Shown here in pieces: positions 48,201 to 56,400 of a stretch of 64,000 nt of DNA. The number at the start of each line of letters is the position of its first letter. Positions within the stretch are counted from its first letter, which is position 1. The notes below the pieces were generated by a model. That model did not search any database. It was not told the origin of the DNA and was given only the letters and a program-made list of their open reading frames with translations. Origin of the DNA: Nostoc sp. UHCC 0302 (lineage in GTDB: Bacteria > Cyanobacteriota > Cyanobacteriia > Cyanobacteriales > Nostocaceae); NCBI RefSeq assembly GCF_038096175.1, contig NZ_CP151099.1, forward strand, positions 684,501-748,500, given 5' to 3'. The translations under genes and the position numbers were made by a program.

Positions 48201-50001
48201 CTAACATGAACTCAATCCGTTCTTTGGGATAATTGGGGTCAATCGGTACATATGCTCCACCTGCTTTGAGGATACCGAGTACACCAATAATCATTTCTAA
48301 GGAACGTTCAACGCAAATACCAATTAAAGTGTCTGGCTTAATTTGATAATTTTGAATTAAATAATGAGCTAGTTGATTTGCTTTTTGATTAAGCTGTTGA
48401 TAGGTTAAGCTTTGGGATTCAAATACTAAAGCGAGATTATTAGGGTTTTTGGCAGATTGAACTTCAAACAAATCAACCAAGGTTTGATTGAGGGGATATT
48501 CTGTTTGAGTTTGATTCCAGTTTTGGAGTTGCTGATGTTCAGCTTCTGTAATCAACGGTAGGGTATTGATGGGTTGTTGAGGATTATCAATAATTCCCTT
48601 AAGTAAAACTTCAAAATGTTCCACCATCCGTTGGATTGTTTTAGCCTCAAACAAATCGGTTGCGTACTCCCATTCTCCTGTCAAACCTTGAGGAGTTTCG
48701 CGGAACATCAGCGACAAATCAAACAGCGTCGTTGTGTTTTCCCACTCAAAACGGGTCAGAGTTAATCCAGGAATTTCTAGTTTCTCTTGAGTTCCACTTT
48801 GCAAACCAAACGCCACTTGAAATAGGGGATGATGAGAAAGCGATCGCTCTAATCCCAATTCATCAACCAGTTTCTCAAAGGGTAAATCTTGATGGTCATA
48901 AGCATCCAGAGTTACTTGCTTGACTCGTTCAAGTAATTCTAAGAAACTTGGATTTCCTTGCAGATTGGTACGTAAAGCTAGGGTATTGACAAAAAAGCCA
49001 ATTAATGGTTCTGTTTCACGACGATTGCGATTAGCGATCGCAGAACCAACAACAATATCCTCCTGTCTACTGTAGCGCGACAGTAACAGCGTAAATGTTG
49101 CAAGCATTGTCATAAACAGGGTAGTTCCTGATTCCTGACTTAAACGCTTCAACTTCTGCGTTAAATCTTGATTGAGTTCTAAAAACTCACTCCGCCCCTT
49201 AAAGCTTTGCACTGATGGGCGTGGTTGATCTGTGGGTAATTCTAATAGAGGTGGGACTGCGGCTAATTGTTTTTGCCAGTAATTAAGTTGGGTTTGCAGT
49301 ACCTCTCCCTGTAACCATTGTCTTTGCCAGTGGGCGAAATCGGCATATTGTATAGATAATTCGGTTAAAGGAGAAGGTTCTCCAGCGCAGAAAGCAGTAT
49401 AAAGGCTGAATAATTCCCGGCGGAAGATGTCCATTGACCAGCCATCACAAACAATATGATGGATAACCAGCAACAGCAGATGGGATTGATCGGCTAGTTG
49501 CAACAACTTTACCCGCAGTAAAAGAGGATTTGATAAGTCAAATGACTGTTGTAATTCTTCTGCTGCTAACTGTTGTGCCTTGCTTAACTGGTCTGCTTCT
49601 GTCAATTTTCGCCAGTCCAGCACTTGCATCTTCAATTGAGGATGAGCGTGAATCACCTGTATCGGCGACTCATCAACAACAGAAAAACTAGTACGTAAGA
49701 CCTCATGACGTTGGACAATTTCTGCGATCGCTTTTTCTAAAGCACTGATCTTCAGACATCCCCTAATTTGCCAGAAAAACGGGACATTGTAGACACAATT
49801 TTCACCTTCTAGTTGGTCAATAAACCATAGTCTTTGTTGAGCAAAGGAAAGGGGAAGGTGTTGCTCTCTTGATACGGGTGTTAGAGGTGGAGTTAGCCTG
49901 TGATTATTTTGCGGAGATTGCTGTTGCTTCTTCAGTTTTTGTAGGACTAATCCTCGTTTTTCTGGCGAAAGTGCTTCTAGACTTTTTAGTATATCGCTCA
50001 T
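42271..50001 (-). CDS. aptC: NRPS AptC: C-A-T-C-A-MT-T
   Basis: A 2576-residue two-module synthetase. Module 1: C with HHIVCDG, A with FDLSIGEIATAL and CYGPTESTVIAS, carrier DNFFELGGHSLLATQL. Its specificity residues read D L G T I G C V I, suited to homotyrosine/homophenylalanine. Module 2: C with HHIISDG and A with FDLSIFEIFVPL. Its code D L F N N A L T Y is a well-known cyanobacterial alanine code. An N-methyltransferase inserted after A8 has IWEIGCGTGMLLL (SAM site) and TYIVPTG-type borders. The second carrier is DNFFNLGGHSLLATQL. The product order is thus homo-aromatic residue, then N-methyl-alanine. The acidic C-terminus (NSDEEEIEL) suits docking to the TubC-like domain of AptD. One repeat lies in frame (listed). 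Confidence 0.94.
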   Translation of the reverse strand: MSDILKSLEALSPEKRGLVLQKLKKQQQSPQNNHRLTPPLTPVSREQHLPLSFAQQRLWFIDQLEGENCVYNVPFFWQIRGCLKISALEKAIAEIVQRHEVLRTSFSVVDESPIQVIHAHPQLKMQVLDWRKLTEADQLSKAQQLAAEELQQSFDLSNPLLLRVKLLQLADQSHLLLLVIHHIVCDGWSMDIFRRELFSLYTAFCAGEPSPLTELSIQYADFAHWQRQWLQGEVLQTQLNYWQKQLAAVPPLLELPTDQPRPSVQSFKGRSEFLELNQDLTQKLKRLSQESGTTLFMTMLATFTLLLSRYSRQEDIVVGSAIANRNRRETEPLIGFFVNTLALRTNLQGNPSFLELLERVKQVTLDAYDHQDLPFEKLVDELGLERSLSHHPLFQVAFGLQSGTQEKLEIPGLTLTRFEWENTTTLFDLSLMFRETPQGLTGEWEYATDLFEAKTIQRMVEHFEVLLKGIIDNPQQPINTLPLITEAEHQQLQNWNQTQTEYPLNQTLVDLFEVQSAKNPNNLALVFESQSLTYQQLNQKANQLAHYLIQNYQIKPDTLIGICVERSLEMIIGVLGILKAGGAYVPIDPNYPKERIEFMLEDSGTSVLLTQSHLKEQLPLAKLKHQVICLDEKTFAQELIDNPNSQSTPDNLAYIIYTSGSTGQPKGVMIEHRAIVNLSLAWAETFQIKHYSRWLQFGSFSFDLSIGEIATALSAGACLYLAKKETLLPSQTLVDLLRDRKISHLTLSPSALSVLPQDLLPDLQAVIVGGEACAAELVTQWGTKRRFFNCYGPTESTVIASISSCEPNGKKPSIGQPLSNIRIYILDAHNQPLPPGIPGELSIAGVGLARGYLNRPDLTTEKFVEVELFGKTERIYKTGDLARWRDDGNLEYLGRIDEQVKLRGFRIELGEIESLLLQHSLVKEAVVILYETDNNPRLVAYVTANKKSNNLGSQLKDYLKNRLPNYMIPSQIMVLDQLPLTPNGKLDRKALPAPDADTSTNFEALVTPTEELLASLWQSLLKTKSVGRRDNFFELGGHSLLATQLVARIRDSFGVEVPVRKVFEQSVLSELAWEIDVRGATPCAPTSALPTITPQPENAPKTLSFSQSRLWFLAQLEGTGTSATYNMSTALQLDGNLNIEALRASFDYLLDRHAILRTYFPALEGEAQVVVKNPEDIEVLAITDLRELAPQTQAETVQRLSDTHAQEPFDLNTGPLFKAKLLQLGEQKNVLLINMHHIISDGWSMGVFKREWEQAYSAFAAGETPNLSPLPIQYSDYAAWQRNWLQGEILESQENYWKQQLGDAPRLLDLPTDHPRPAQQSYQGGREEYSLSNELTQKLKIISQKHGVSLFMTLLTAFNILLSRYSRQEDLCVGSAIANRTHSNTEWLIGFFVNTLVLRSKVKPELEFSKLLQQTCQTCLDAYAHQDIPFEYLVEQLQPERSLSHNPLFQVMMVLQNTQEAGKNINLPGLEIQWLEQSFPFAKFDLILDLCEREDELHCMWEYATDLFEAETIQRMAGHFEVLLEAITQNPQQPIHQLPIITSAEIQQLQVWNQTNTDYLKNQTLITLFEQQVAKTPDNIAVVFEEQSLSYQELNRQANKLAHYLLELKREQQLPDNPLIAICVDRSLEMLIGIFAILKAGGAYVPIDPNYPQERIYLMLEDSNASVLLTTKSLKKQLPLEKLINTAQLVFIDEQTWTDQPTDNPNLQSSPDDLAYIIYTSGSTGRPKGVAIAHSSPVTLVKWAHSVYTAEQLAGVLASTSICFDLSIFEIFVPLTQGGSVIVVENALYIEQAHKSPVPITLINTVPSAAAELLNMNAIPASVQVINLAGEPLKNSLVQALYQTTSVKEVYNLYGPSEDTTYSTFTKVARNAQHEPTIGKAIANTHIYILDSYNQPLPPGIPGELCIAGAGLAQSYLHRPDLTAEKFLKVELFGKTERIYKTGDLARWLPDSNLQYLGRIDRQVKIRGFRIELGEIEASLLKHSKIQEAVVLVREDTDFDQHLVAYIVPTGKEDEYLQGEQVELWQQVFNDAYHQSQDIEDDPTLNLASWNDSYTGKPYAKAVMQEWRDKTIDQILELAPKRIWEIGCGTGMLLLKIAPHCQKYLGTDIAAAGLHYIEQHLQQQSFKEKVTLKQSSANQFDGIETNNYDLVMLNSVIQYFPSLDYLLSVIEGAINTVITQGKIFIGDVRNLRLLEAFHTAVEFYRASDELSIKDLRQQIQKSIRTEGELLIDPDFFIALKQRFPRISHVQIQMKRGYGQTEMNRFRYDVVLHLDQTDTPFAEPEWLDWQTEQLNLETIERILTTQQPDFIGIKNIPNARLTSEMALLEKISQLNGNVSDLKAAVAQVKSGIEPEAFRTLVRDLPYTPFIQYSPTNFSDYDVVFQRNIPGQVTIPRFNQRENLRLKPWQYYANQPLQYRTNQVDPALLEEWRDFLEKTLPDYMIPSHFIVLEKLPLTPNGKVDRKALPAPNATVLSTDIELPVTSTEKSLAELWAKLLKYNAISRHDNFFNLGGHSLLATQLCYRIRDTFKVELPLRQVFESPILSELANYIDTCIWVNSSSADMQPLNSDEEEIEL
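46745..46773 (-). repeat. Palindromic repeat inserted in frame in aptC
   Basis: GTAGGGGCGCAAGGC and GTTGCGCCCCTAAC form a long inverted repeat of 29 bp. It encodes the linker VRGATPCAPTSA between the first carrier and the second condensation domain. The same repeat family is in aptA at 55382-55409. Confidence 0.85.
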
Positions 50002-50094
50002 AATATTTATTGTTTAAAATTAATTTTTTATCGAACCACAGAGACGCAGAGAACACAGAGATATCACAAAAATATCGAGTAATTGAATTAATAC
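50002..50094 (-). other. Spacer between aptB and aptC
   Basis: A 93-bp gap containing a dispersed repeat piece (ACCACAGAGACGCAGAG). No terminator is visible, so aptB and aptC are probably one transcript. Confidence 0.5.
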
Positions 50095-53000
50095 TTACAA
50101 AAGCAATTCTTGCGTAACTTCTTGGTCTGATAACTGATTAACTTCCTTTAAAATCTGTGCTAGGGCATCATTTTCTGCTTGCTCAATTTGTTGCTCGCTC
50201 ACTTTTTGGGCGAGTTCAGCAATGGTCGGATTTTCAAACAGATAACGGAGAGGAAAATCTAGAGAAAAAGCTTCTCTTAATCGAGAAATCACTTGTGTAG
50301 CTAGTAAAGAATGTCCCCCTAACTCAAAAAAGTTATCGTGAATTCCAACCTGTTTTACTTTGAGAACTTCAACCCAAATCGTGGCTAATTCTTGTTCGGT
50401 AGATGTGCGAGGAGCAACAAAATCAACCTCTAGATTTCTTTGGGAAGTATCTGGGGCCGGCAAAGCACGGCGATTGATTTTACCGTTAGGAGTTAGGGGA
50501 AACGCTTCCAGAAATACGAAAGCAGCAGGAATCATGTAATCTGGTAGCTTTTTATTGAGGAAATTTCGTAAGCTGCTTGGTGAACTATCCTTCGCAACAA
50601 TATAAGCTACTAGGAATTTCTTCCCTGATTCATCTTCCCGCGCAATAACTACAACTTGCTTGATGTCAGGATGTTGAGTTAAAATCGCTTCAATTTCTAC
50701 TAATTCAATGCGAAAACCGCGAATTTTTACTTGTGTATCAATTCGACCGAGAAATTCCAGATTCTCATCAGGGAGACGGCGGACTAAATCTCCGGTTTTG
50801 TAAAGGGTATCTCCCTCAATAAAAGGATTAGAAATAAATCTTTCGCGGGTTAATTTCGTTTGATTTAAGTAACCTTTAGCAACACTTGCTCCACCTACAT
50901 ATAGTTCACCAGTAATACCAATTGGAACTCTATGTAAATTCTCATCTAGTATGTAAACTGTCCTATCACCGATGGGTTTACCAATAGGAATTGAATGCAC
51001 ATTTTCAGCAAGTTGTTTAGGAACCGGGTAACAAGAAGTAAATACTGTACATTCCGAAGGGCCATAAGCATGAATAATTTGGGTTCCCGGCAATAGTTCT
51101 AAGGCACAACGAACATGAGATACAGAAACGGATTCTCCCCCAAACAGCAGTTGTTTTATCCCTGACAAACCTTGTGGCATTGTATCAATCATGAGATTGA
51201 ATAGAGCGGTAGTCAGAAACAGAATGTTAATCCCTTGTTCTTGGATGATGCGGCTTAAGCCCTCTGGCGTAGGAATTTTGTCTGGGTAAAGCACACAATG
51301 CCCACCGTAAAGCAAGGGCGGCCAAAGTTCTAGGGTTAGTGCATCCCAGGAAATCGATGAATGTTGTAGCCAAATCTGTTCTGCATCAAGGTGAATATAA
51401 TCAACCCCAAACATAAAACCAATAATGCTACGATGAGCAACTTCTGTTCCCTTTGGTGTTCCCGTTGAGCCAGAGGTATAAATGATATAAGCTAAGTTTT
51501 CTAGATTAACTTCACTGAGCAAATTGTCTTCTTTGTGTTGAGCAATTATTTCCCAATCTGAGTCAAGATTAACTACAGTTTGATTATTGAGTGGAAGTCT
51601 ATTTTGTAAATGAGTTTGTGTTATCAAGATGGGCGTTTGTACATCTTCTAGCATGAACGCCAGTCTTTCGGAAGGATAAGCGGGATCTAGTGGAACGTAA
51701 GCCCCACCCGCTTTGAGAATAGCGAGTATTCCGATTACCATTTCTAGCGATCGCTCTACACAAATTCCCACCCGGACTTCGGGTTTAACTCCCAGTGATT
51801 TCAAGTAATGGGCTAACTGATTGGCGCGGTTATTTAATTCCCGATAAGTTAAATCTTGCGTTTCATACACAACTGCTATGGCATCGGGACTTTTTTCTAC
51901 CTGTTCTTCAAATAAAATATGAATACATTTGTAATTGATAGAGTCTATCTGCTGGTGATTTTCTAGCAAAATTAACTGTTTTTCTTCATCTGCACTCAGT
52001 ATAGATAATTGAGAAATATATTGTTGTAAATTAGTTGCAATTCCTGCTAGCAATGTTTGGAAATGTCCAATCATGCGGGCAATTGTCTGCTCCTCGAAGC
52101 AGCTAGTATCATAAACAATCCTGCCAGATAATTGTGAATCAGGATTAATAACTACCGTAAGAGGATAATTCGTGCGTTCAAAACAACTAATATGACTAAT
52201 TTCTAAAGTTTTTTTGGTTTCTTGTTTAGCAGAATCTAGCGGATAGTTTTCAAATACTAAAATACTTTCAAACAGTGGCAATCCTGTCGGAATATCACTC
52301 AGTTGTTGAATTTCTGCTAGTGAACAATAAGCATACTGTTCTTGTTCTAATGCTTGGATTTGTAATTGCTTAAGCCAGGATAATAATTGTGTTTTTCCAC
52401 TGACTTTTGTCCGTATGGGGAGAGTGTTGATAAATAGTCCTACCATTGAGTCTACTTGCTCAAGCGTTGGTGGACGGCCGGATACAGTCGCACCAAAGAC
52501 TATATCGCTTTCCCCACTGTAACGGGAAATTAGTAACGCCCATGCTCCCTGCACCAAATTATTCAAAGTTAAATGGTGCTGTCGCGCCGCATATTGCAAT
52601 TTTTCAGTTACCGTTTGGGATAATTGAAAACGTTGCTCATTATATGTTCCCTGTTCCCTGTCCCCTGTTCCCTGTCCCCTGCTCCCTCCCAATGAAGTAG
52701 GAACTTCAAATCCCTGGAGAGTTTCTTGCCAAAATTTCTTTGCTCGATCAATATCCTGTTGCTGTAACCACTGAATATACTCTCGATAGGGGCGAACGTG
52801 TTGGAGGCGTAAATGTTCGCCTCGCTGATGTGCTTCATAGAAAGCTAAAACTTCTTTGAGGATAATCTGCATCGACCAACCATCAAAGAGGATATGATGA
52901 TGACTCCAAATAAATTGGTAAGTATAGTCCTCTAGTTGGATGATGGTGAAGCGCATCAGAGGAGCAACATCCAGTTCAAATCCTTTTTGGCGATCGCCTG

Positions 53001-53319
53001 ACAAAAAATTCTCTAGATGCTGTTGTTGTTCATCGGGCGTAAAATGCCGCCAGTCCAGTTCTTCCCACGGTAGATTCACTTGCTTACTAACCATTTGCAA
53101 GGGCTTTTCTATCTCTTCCCAATAGAAGGAACTGCGTAAAATTGGGTGTCGTGCAACAACCTGTTCCCAAGCTTTCTGGAAAGCAGTAAAATTCAATTTC
53201 CCAGAGAGGATGCAAAGCAACTGCTCAAAATAAACTTCTGATTCTGGTGCATAAAGGGTATGAAACAGCATCCCCTGCTGCATGGGCGAAAGTTCATAAA
53301 GGTCTTCGATATTGTTCAT
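50095..53319 (-). CDS. aptB: NRPS AptB: C-A-T
   Basis: A 1074-residue single module for the third residue of the peptide. The condensation domain (HHILFDG) sits after an epimerase in AptA, so it should accept a D-residue donor. The adenylation domain has SWDALTLELWPPLL and HAYGPSECTVFTS. The specificity code reads D A L F L G A V F, close to Val/Ile codes. The carrier is DNFFELGGHSLLATQVI. A C-terminal tail (LKEVNQLSDQEVTQELL) is typical for docking. The ATG at 53319 is chosen because a GAGGTAG site precedes it and the product then starts MNNIEDLYELSPMQQGML, as in other C-domain starts. The frame is open further to 53430, but that part is encoded by heptamer repeat. Confidence 0.93.
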   Translation of the reverse strand: MNNIEDLYELSPMQQGMLFHTLYAPESEVYFEQLLCILSGKLNFTAFQKAWEQVVARHPILRSSFYWEEIEKPLQMVSKQVNLPWEELDWRHFTPDEQQQHLENFLSGDRQKGFELDVAPLMRFTIIQLEDYTYQFIWSHHHILFDGWSMQIILKEVLAFYEAHQRGEHLRLQHVRPYREYIQWLQQQDIDRAKKFWQETLQGFEVPTSLGGSRGQGTGDREQGTYNEQRFQLSQTVTEKLQYAARQHHLTLNNLVQGAWALLISRYSGESDIVFGATVSGRPPTLEQVDSMVGLFINTLPIRTKVSGKTQLLSWLKQLQIQALEQEQYAYCSLAEIQQLSDIPTGLPLFESILVFENYPLDSAKQETKKTLEISHISCFERTNYPLTVVINPDSQLSGRIVYDTSCFEEQTIARMIGHFQTLLAGIATNLQQYISQLSILSADEEKQLILLENHQQIDSINYKCIHILFEEQVEKSPDAIAVVYETQDLTYRELNNRANQLAHYLKSLGVKPEVRVGICVERSLEMVIGILAILKAGGAYVPLDPAYPSERLAFMLEDVQTPILITQTHLQNRLPLNNQTVVNLDSDWEIIAQHKEDNLLSEVNLENLAYIIYTSGSTGTPKGTEVAHRSIIGFMFGVDYIHLDAEQIWLQHSSISWDALTLELWPPLLYGGHCVLYPDKIPTPEGLSRIIQEQGINILFLTTALFNLMIDTMPQGLSGIKQLLFGGESVSVSHVRCALELLPGTQIIHAYGPSECTVFTSCYPVPKQLAENVHSIPIGKPIGDRTVYILDENLHRVPIGITGELYVGGASVAKGYLNQTKLTRERFISNPFIEGDTLYKTGDLVRRLPDENLEFLGRIDTQVKIRGFRIELVEIEAILTQHPDIKQVVVIAREDESGKKFLVAYIVAKDSSPSSLRNFLNKKLPDYMIPAAFVFLEAFPLTPNGKINRRALPAPDTSQRNLEVDFVAPRTSTEQELATIWVEVLKVKQVGIHDNFFELGGHSLLATQVISRLREAFSLDFPLRYLFENPTIAELAQKVSEQQIEQAENDALAQILKEVNQLSDQEVTQELLL
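52646..52687 (-). repeat. Six heptamers inserted in frame in aptB
   Basis: Six 7-bp units (GTTCCCT/GTCCCCT/GCTCCCT) in a row, 42 bp or 14 codons, add a GQGTGDREQGT loop to the condensation domain. Because 6 x 7 is divisible by 3, the frame is kept. Confidence 0.88.
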
Positions 53320-53490
53320 GAAACTACCTCTGGATTGGGGATTGGGGAAGGTGGGGCCCCCTCTGGGGATAAGGGGTAATGGGGACTGGGGACTGGGGAG
53401 AATAAAAAATGATTCTTGACTAATGACCAATACTTCGACTTACCTCGGCTCCGCTCAGCACGGGTCGCTCAGTACAAGTGACCAATGACA
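53320..53490. repeat. Repeat-filled spacer between aptA and aptB
   Basis: Heptamer units (GGGGACT, CCAATGA types) at about 53330-53400 and 53418-53495 surround a dispersed repeat at 53433-53480 (CTTCGACTT ... GCTCAGTACAAG). There is no clear terminator. Confidence 0.75.
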
Positions 53491-53495
53491 AATGA

Positions 53496-56400
53496 CTACT
53501 TCGTTTTATTTTTTTTGATTTTGGTCAGGAATTTGTCAAGCTGTTTTTGGCTGAGTCTGGCTGCTGAGAAGTCTGAAGGTGTATGACCGATCGCATCAGG
53601 AGATTGACAGTGGGTAATGAGCGATCGCAATGCCTCCATAAACCTAAAGGCCAAATGCTCAATGGTTTCTCGTTTATGAATTTTCTCGCTGTAAGCCCAG
53701 GTCATTTCCAGCCTTCCTGCACGAATGAATCCGCTTACTCCTAACAGGTGGCTGCGCTGATTAAGTAAACTCTGTTGGGCTTTGAATTCTTGAGCCAAAC
53801 CCAATACAGCAGATGCCTTCAGCACCTGATCGAATTGACCAAGGTAGTTAAAACTTACTTGTGCTTGGGGTAAATCCTGTAATTTCGTGCGGATTGTGTC
53901 ATCCGGGTGCAAATATCGCAACACACCATAGCCTATACCCCGGTTGGGGATGCGCCGCAGTTGTTCTTTAACTAACTTTAAAACTTCTCCTGGATGGTCA
54001 ACTTCTTCTAGCTGTAAATGAACGGGGAATAAAGTAGTAAACCAGCCTACAGTCCGCGACAAATCCACATCTTCAAACAAGTCTTCCCGTCCATGTCCCT
54101 CTAAATCAACAAGCAGGGAACGTTCTCCCGTCCATTGAGCAAAGCTTTGCGCTAGGGCAGTCAACAGCACATCATTAATTTGAGTGTTGTAGGCAGAGGG
54201 TACATCCTGCAAAAGGGCGCGGGTCTGTTCTTCAGTTAAAGAAAGTGACACAGAAGCAGTTGAGGCTATGGTGTTGTCCTCTTCACCTGAAGGCTTGTAC
54301 TGAGCGGAGTCGAAGTGATAATCTACTGGCAAGGCGGTCACTTTCAAGCTAGACTCACTTAGCCAGTAATCTAGTTCATCTTTAATCGCCTTTGATTTTG
54401 CGTATTCTGTGAGGCGATCGCTCCAATATTGAAAGGAAGTTGTCTTAGGTGGTAGTTTAATCGCTTCGCCACGGCTGATTTGCTGGTAAGCCGTAGCCAA
54501 GTCTTCGAGCAAAATCCGCCAGGAGATTCCATCTACTGCTAAGTGATGGATGATGAACAGTAAGCGTCCAGGTTGATCATTGCCCAACCTAAACAACACC
54601 ACTCGTGCGATCGCTCCGGTAGATAAATTCAAACTAGCTTGGAGTTCCACATCGGCCGCTTTCATCGCTGTTTGTTGTTCTTCTACCGACAGGTGCGACA
54701 AATTGATGACGCTAAATAATTCGTAATGGGCTACGCCCCGCTTCGCTAACGTAATTCGTAATTCGTAATTAAACTGCTGCCAGTTTTCGCCTTCTTGAAC
54801 AAACCGCAGACGCAAAGCATCGTGATGCACTAACAATTGTTGCACGACTTGCTGCAATAGCTCTGGTTGCAAGTCTGGCGGCACTTCTAGCAGGGCTGAT
54901 TGGTTAAAGTAATCAGGTTCGGGCAAATTCTGCTCGAAAAACCACTGTTGGATGGGTGTCAGCGCCACAGAGCCAGTTACTAACCCTTGTTCAGCTTTTA
55001 CTTGGCGAGTGATACCTGCCACGGCAGCTAACTCAGCAATGGTTTGGTACTTAAATAGCTGTTTAGGGGCAATTTGGATACCCGCTTGATTGGCACGGGA
55101 AATTACCTGAATGCTGAGGATAGAGTCGCCGCCCAGTTCAAAGAAGTTATCGTGGATGCCGACTTGTTTTAGTCTTAAAATTTCCGACCAAATTGCCGCT
55201 AATCTCTCTTCTGTAAGGGTTTGGGGCGCAACAAAGTTATCTTCTGCGCTTTGGGAGAGGTCGGGGGCTGGGAGAGCGCGATAATCTACCTTGCGGTTAG
55301 GTGTCATTGGTAGCGTTTCCAGTAGCACAAACGCCGCCGGAATCATGTAGTTCGGTAGTTTATGTTTGAGGAAATCGCGTAGTAGAGGTGCAAGGCCTTG
55401 CGTCCCTACAGTCGATTCCATCTGCTGTGGAACAACATAAGCCACGAGTCGCTTTTGTCCGGGGATATCTTCACGGGCAATAACCACAGCTTGCAACACT
55501 TGTGGGTGTTGACGTAGCACTGCCTCAATTTCTCCCAACTCAATGCGGAAGCCACGAATCTTCACCTGATTGTCAACTCGACCAAGATATTCTAGGTTGC
55601 CATCTGCGCGAAATCGTGCTAAATCCCCTGTTTTATAAAGGCGATCAGATTCGGAATTCTCGATAAATTTTTCCGCCGTAAGTTCAGGACGTTGCCAATA
55701 TCCTCTAGCTAATCCGGCTCCGCCAATGTGCAGTTCTCCGGGAACTCCTATAGGTACAGGTTGCAGATATTGATCCAGAATATAAACTTGAACATTACTG
55801 ATGGGTCGTCCAATGCTAACAGAGGTGGCTGCTGGGGTTAAGGGATTTAAGGTAGTTATAACCGTTGCTTCCGTTGGCCCGTAACTATTAAGTAATTGGG
55901 GTGGATGGGAGAAGTGAGCAATACTACTGTGCCAGCGCTTCACTTTTTCGAGTTGAGCTTCTTCTCCGCCAATAATCACCATTCTGAGACTTTCGGGAAT
56001 TCGGGAATCTTCAGAGGTAAGTTCTGCTACTAACTGATGCCAGTAAGCTGTGGGAAGATCCAAAACAGTTAACTGCCATTCTCGGCAACACCGCCAAAAT
56101 TCATCGCTGGAGTGCAGCATTTCTCCGGTTCGCAGTACTAATGTTGCGCCGACCGAAAGACAAGGTAAGATTTCTTCAATAGATGTATCAAAACAGATAG
56201 ATGCAAATTGCAGAATTTTATCGCTTGCATTAATTCCATATTCATGCATAGCAGTGATGACAAAATTCATCAATGACTGATGTTCAATCATCACCCCCTT
56301 GGGTTTACCTGTGGAACCAGAGGTGTAAATAATGTAGGCGAGGTTATGGGGCTGAACGTTACTAGTAGGATTGGCTGTACTGTGTTGAGCAATTATTTCC

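Noticed and set aside
53320-53430. Longer AptB N-terminus starting at 53430
   Set aside because: The extra 37 residues are encoded by heptamer repeat; a good ribosome site precedes the ATG at 53319.
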